From contig CM067062.1 of the NCBI GenBank assembly GCA_033980235.1, positions 5,953,696 to 6,017,695 on the forward strand: a stretch of 64,000 nt of DNA, read 5' to 3'. Origin of the DNA: Diadema setosum. Its lineage: Eukaryota; Echinodermata; Echinoidea; Diadematoida; Diadematidae. The first letter of the stretch is position 1. Each line of letters starts with the position of its first letter. Below are positions 60,899-64,000 of the stretch, piece after piece. The position numbers and the translations under genes are program-made. The notes under the pieces are model-generated. The model was given only the letters and a program-made list of their open reading frames with translations, had not been told where the DNA came from and searched no databases.

Positions 60899-63800
60899 TA
60901 GTCTGGGTGCCAAAGCCACTTTTTGGGCCTAACCTTGTTTTACCGTCCACCCAATGTTTTTTGATGGTTTTACCCTATTTCGGGGGTGCTGAATCCGAAT
61001 CAGGATGATGCAACTCTTGCATCCTTGAGGGTTTTGAGATATTCAAGATGGCCGCCAAAATGGCCGCCAAAACCGGAAATTCCCACGTATTTCCTTCTAA
61101 ATGGTGAGATATTGAAAACAATTGATGGATTTACTCTATTTCGAGGGTGCTGAATACGAATCTGGATGATGCAACTCTTGCATCCTTGAGGATTTTGAGA
61201 TATTCAAGATGGCCGCCAAAATGGCCGCCAAAACCGGAAATTCCCACGTATTTCCTTCTAAAAGGTGAGACATTGAAAACAATTGATGGTTTTACCCTAT
61301 TTCGAGGGTGCTGAATCCGAATTTGGATGATGCAACTCATGCATCCATGAAGTTTTTGAGATATTCAAGACGGCCGCCAAAATGGCTGTCAAAATGGCCG
61401 CCAATTAAAACCGGAAATTCCCATGTATTTCCTTCGGAATGGTGAGAAATTGAAAACAATTGATGGATCTACCCTATTTCTATGGTGTTAAATCCGAGTC
61501 TGGATGATGCAAACCTTGCATCCTTGAGGGTATTGAGATATTCAAGATGGCCGCCAAAATGGCCGCCAAAATGGCCGCCAAAATGGCCGCCAATCAAAAC
61601 CGGAAATATCTATGTATTAGCTTTTAAATGGTGAGAAATAGAAAACAGTTGATGGTTTTACTCTATTTCGAGGGTGCTGAATCCGAATCTGGATGATGCA
61701 CCTCGAGATAGTCAAAATGGCCGCCAAAATGGCCGCCGAAACGGAAACTCCAATGTATTTCCTTTTTATAAATGGTGAGAAATTGATAACAATTGATGGT
61801 TTTCGTCAATGGCACAGTTTGAACGTGCTGTATATACAGTGAAACCAGCTCTACTTGATATCTTTGAGTTGGTACGATACAAGTGTGCCAGCAATAATTA
61901 ATCCTTCAAGACTACAGATGCGGTTGAATAATTGCAAGATTACACTGTTTCCTCTACATATAATGGATAAGTTTTGAACACTAACAATTAATGGACAAAA
62001 CATGTTCATCTAAATCATATTTTGATAGTGATGTAGAGACCTGTACTGAAATTACCCAACATTACCTGCCCTAATCCATGAGCAGTTTTAATCTCTTTAT
62101 CCATGAACACTCAAATTGGTTATTTGGTTTATATTGGTGGCCTTGATGACATTGTTGAAGACACGAGTGGGACATTTTTATTGTTATGCTTCAATTTTTT
62201 CTTCAATATGATGTAACATTATGTATGTATATATATATATATATAATCTATTACAAACACACTCGAGGGGACGGACAAATCACAGGTAACGCGCCTTGGA
62301 AAAAAAAAAACTAAATAAAAATCAAACGACAACATGGAAGGTAATAGTTGATAATCGCCATAATCGCGCAGAGTGCTTTTGAAATTACCCTTATTGATAT
62401 CTACCTGTAGTGGTCATGGATGCAACCATTTCCAATGACCTAATCAGAATATGCGACAAGTTTCACAAGAATACGAGGCGAGACTCGTCAGAATACAAGA
62501 CAAGTTTCAACACCAAATACCAACATGCCATAATTTAATTTTACTCTATTGATAGCCGAAAAGGATTAAATTTACATCTATGGAGCCATATTATTGGAGA
62601 CCACAAGCATTATTTCATAACAATTATGCATAAAGACATTTTCAATCGTATCTTTCTTTGCGTTTGTACGTTTCAGTGTGATGTCAATATCACTTCTTCT
62701 TTTTTCTAGTACGTGTTAAAGTTCCGTTTGAGACATATTGGAATATTTCAGTATATTACAATACCATTGTGACTGTCATTTTGACTTTCAATAAATTTTG
62801 GCTGATTTGACGAATTCGCTCAACTGAGTTGAATTCAAGAATACGAATTATTGCTTTTCACCCTGCATGGGTTTAATCTCCCGCTTCGCGTTGGAGCACA
62901 ATACTTCACCATTTCAGTATATGAACATGTTAAGGAGTTTCCGTTCATACAGGACATTTATAGATGTCCGAAACCTTCAAAGACCTTCAGCACCCTCGAA
63001 ATAGGGTAAGACCATCAATTTATTTTAAAAATGTTACCATTAAGAAAAAATATATTGACATTGGAATTTCTGCCACTTATTTTGGCTGTCATCTTGGACG
63101 TCTAAAAACCCTAAAGAATGGACGAATTTCAACAACCAAGTTTCGAGGGTGCTGAATAGGGCCTAAAATCTACCAATTTTTGAGAGTTATTTTGGCGGTC
63201 ATCTTGGACATCTCAAAACCCTTAAAAAAAGAACACGAAAGTTGCATCAACCAGGTTCGGATTCAGCACCCTCGAAATAGAGTGAAACCGCCACTTGTTT
63301 TCAATTTCACACCATTCAGAAGGTAATATAGGGCTCACATGGAAATTTTCGTTTTTGACGGCCATTTAGGGACCATTCTGGCGGCCATCTTTATTATCTC
63401 AAAACCCTCAAGGAAGTAAGAGCTGTATACTGGAGCTTCAAATTCAGCAAACTCAAAATAGTGTAAAACCACCAACTGTTTTATATTTTACACAATTTAG
63501 AAGGAAATAGGGGTCTACATATGAATTTCCGTTTTTCGCGGTCATTTTTGGCGACCATCTTTATCATCTCAAAACCCTTAAGGATGCAAGAGTTGTATCC
63601 TGAGCTTCAGATTCAGCACACTCAAAATAAGATAAAAACCACCAATTGCTTTCAAATTGTCACCATTTAGAAGGAAATACATGGGAACTTCCGTTTTGGG
63701 CGGCCATTTTAACGGCCATATTGACTATCTCAAAATCTTCAACAATGCAGGAGTTGCACCATCTAGATTCTGATTCAGCACCCTCGAAATAGGGTAAAAA

Positions 63801-64000
63801 AAATCAATTGTTTTCAATTTCTCACCATTTAAAAATAAATACGTGGGGATTTTCGGTTTTGTTGGCCATTTTGGCGGCCATCTTGAATATCTCTAAAGCT
63901 TCATGGATGCATGAGTTGCATCATCCAGATTGGGATTCAGCACCCTCGAAATAGGGTAAAACCATCAATTGTTTTCAATATCTCACCTTTTAGAATGAAA
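60899..64000. mobile_element. Fold-back-like element with tandem-repeat inverted arms (runs off the window)
   Basis: The left arm (about 60960-61803) has five copies of a 160-188-bp unit containing CCCTATTTCGAGGGTGCTGA, GATGATGCAACTCTTGCATC and GATGGCCGCCAAAATGGCCG. The right arm (about 62964 to the window end) has at least six copies of the same unit in reverse complement (TCAGCACCCTCGAAATAGGG at 62990, 63265, 63777, 63940; diverged at 63448, 63615). The middle (61804-62963) has no recognisable gene. Long inverted arms of tandem repeats are the hallmark of fold-back transposons such as the TU family described in sea urchins. It interrupts unit-D sequence at 60898. Confidence 0.75.

Noticed and set aside
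61000..61800. ATGGCCGCC repeats as a YY1-site array
   Set aside because: The core CCAT fits, but ATGGCCGCC differs from the ATGGCGGC consensus, so I could not support it.

Overview
The window looks like a metazoan, most probably echinoderm and most likely sea urchin, nuclear genome segment. The reasons are two intact paired-class homeobox genes that match the pmar1/micro1/hbox12 (phb) type known from echinoids, an expanded family of intronless TRIM genes, long intergenic spaces full of non-autonomous transposons, poly-G/poly-C runs and a fold-back type element. The species call is inference; no species marker is present.

The backbone is a head-to-tail array of composite units, all on the + strand. 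Each unit starts with a TRIM gene (RING, two B-boxes, coiled coil, C-terminal beta-propeller-like region) and carries a pmar1-like homeobox gene or its remnant further downstream. Unit A runs about 1-16,934 (TRIM-A 139-2205; homeobox pseudogene 13408-13619). Unit B runs about 16,935-39,186 (TRIM-B 17081-18931; intact homeobox genes 24982-26068 and 33442-34510; a third decayed copy at 32093). Unit C runs about 39,187-52,134 (TRIM-C pseudogene 39326-41159; homeobox pseudogene 47163-47366). Unit D starts about 52,135 (TRIM-D 52261-54114) and is then broken by transposons to the end of the window. Intergenic blocks of units A, B and C align in the same order, so the array grew by segmental duplication. 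A and C share sequence features and the same missing homeobox segment, and look like sister copies.

Insertions distinguish the units, and the paralogous units give empty sites for several of them: a 3.4-kb terminal-inverted-repeat (TIR) element at 3677-7036 (empty in D), an insertion of about 3 kb at 9004-12013 (empty in B and C), a solo LTR at 47762-48552 with 4-bp target duplication (empty in A), a Harbinger-like 788-bp MITE at 51010-51797 (empty in A), a nested 5.2-kb transposon complex at 55561-60734 (empty in A), and a fold-back element made of tandem repeats in opposite orientation from 60899 to beyond the right edge. Unit B also holds a pogo-like MITE and several large palindromes.

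Functionally, the TRIM proteins are predicted E3 ubiquitin ligases, and the homeobox proteins are predicted transcriptional repressors with two eh1-like motifs. In sea urchins the pmar1 family acts at the top of the micromere gene network. Nothing here shows that TRIM and homeobox genes work together; the physical co-duplication is seen, a functional link is speculation.
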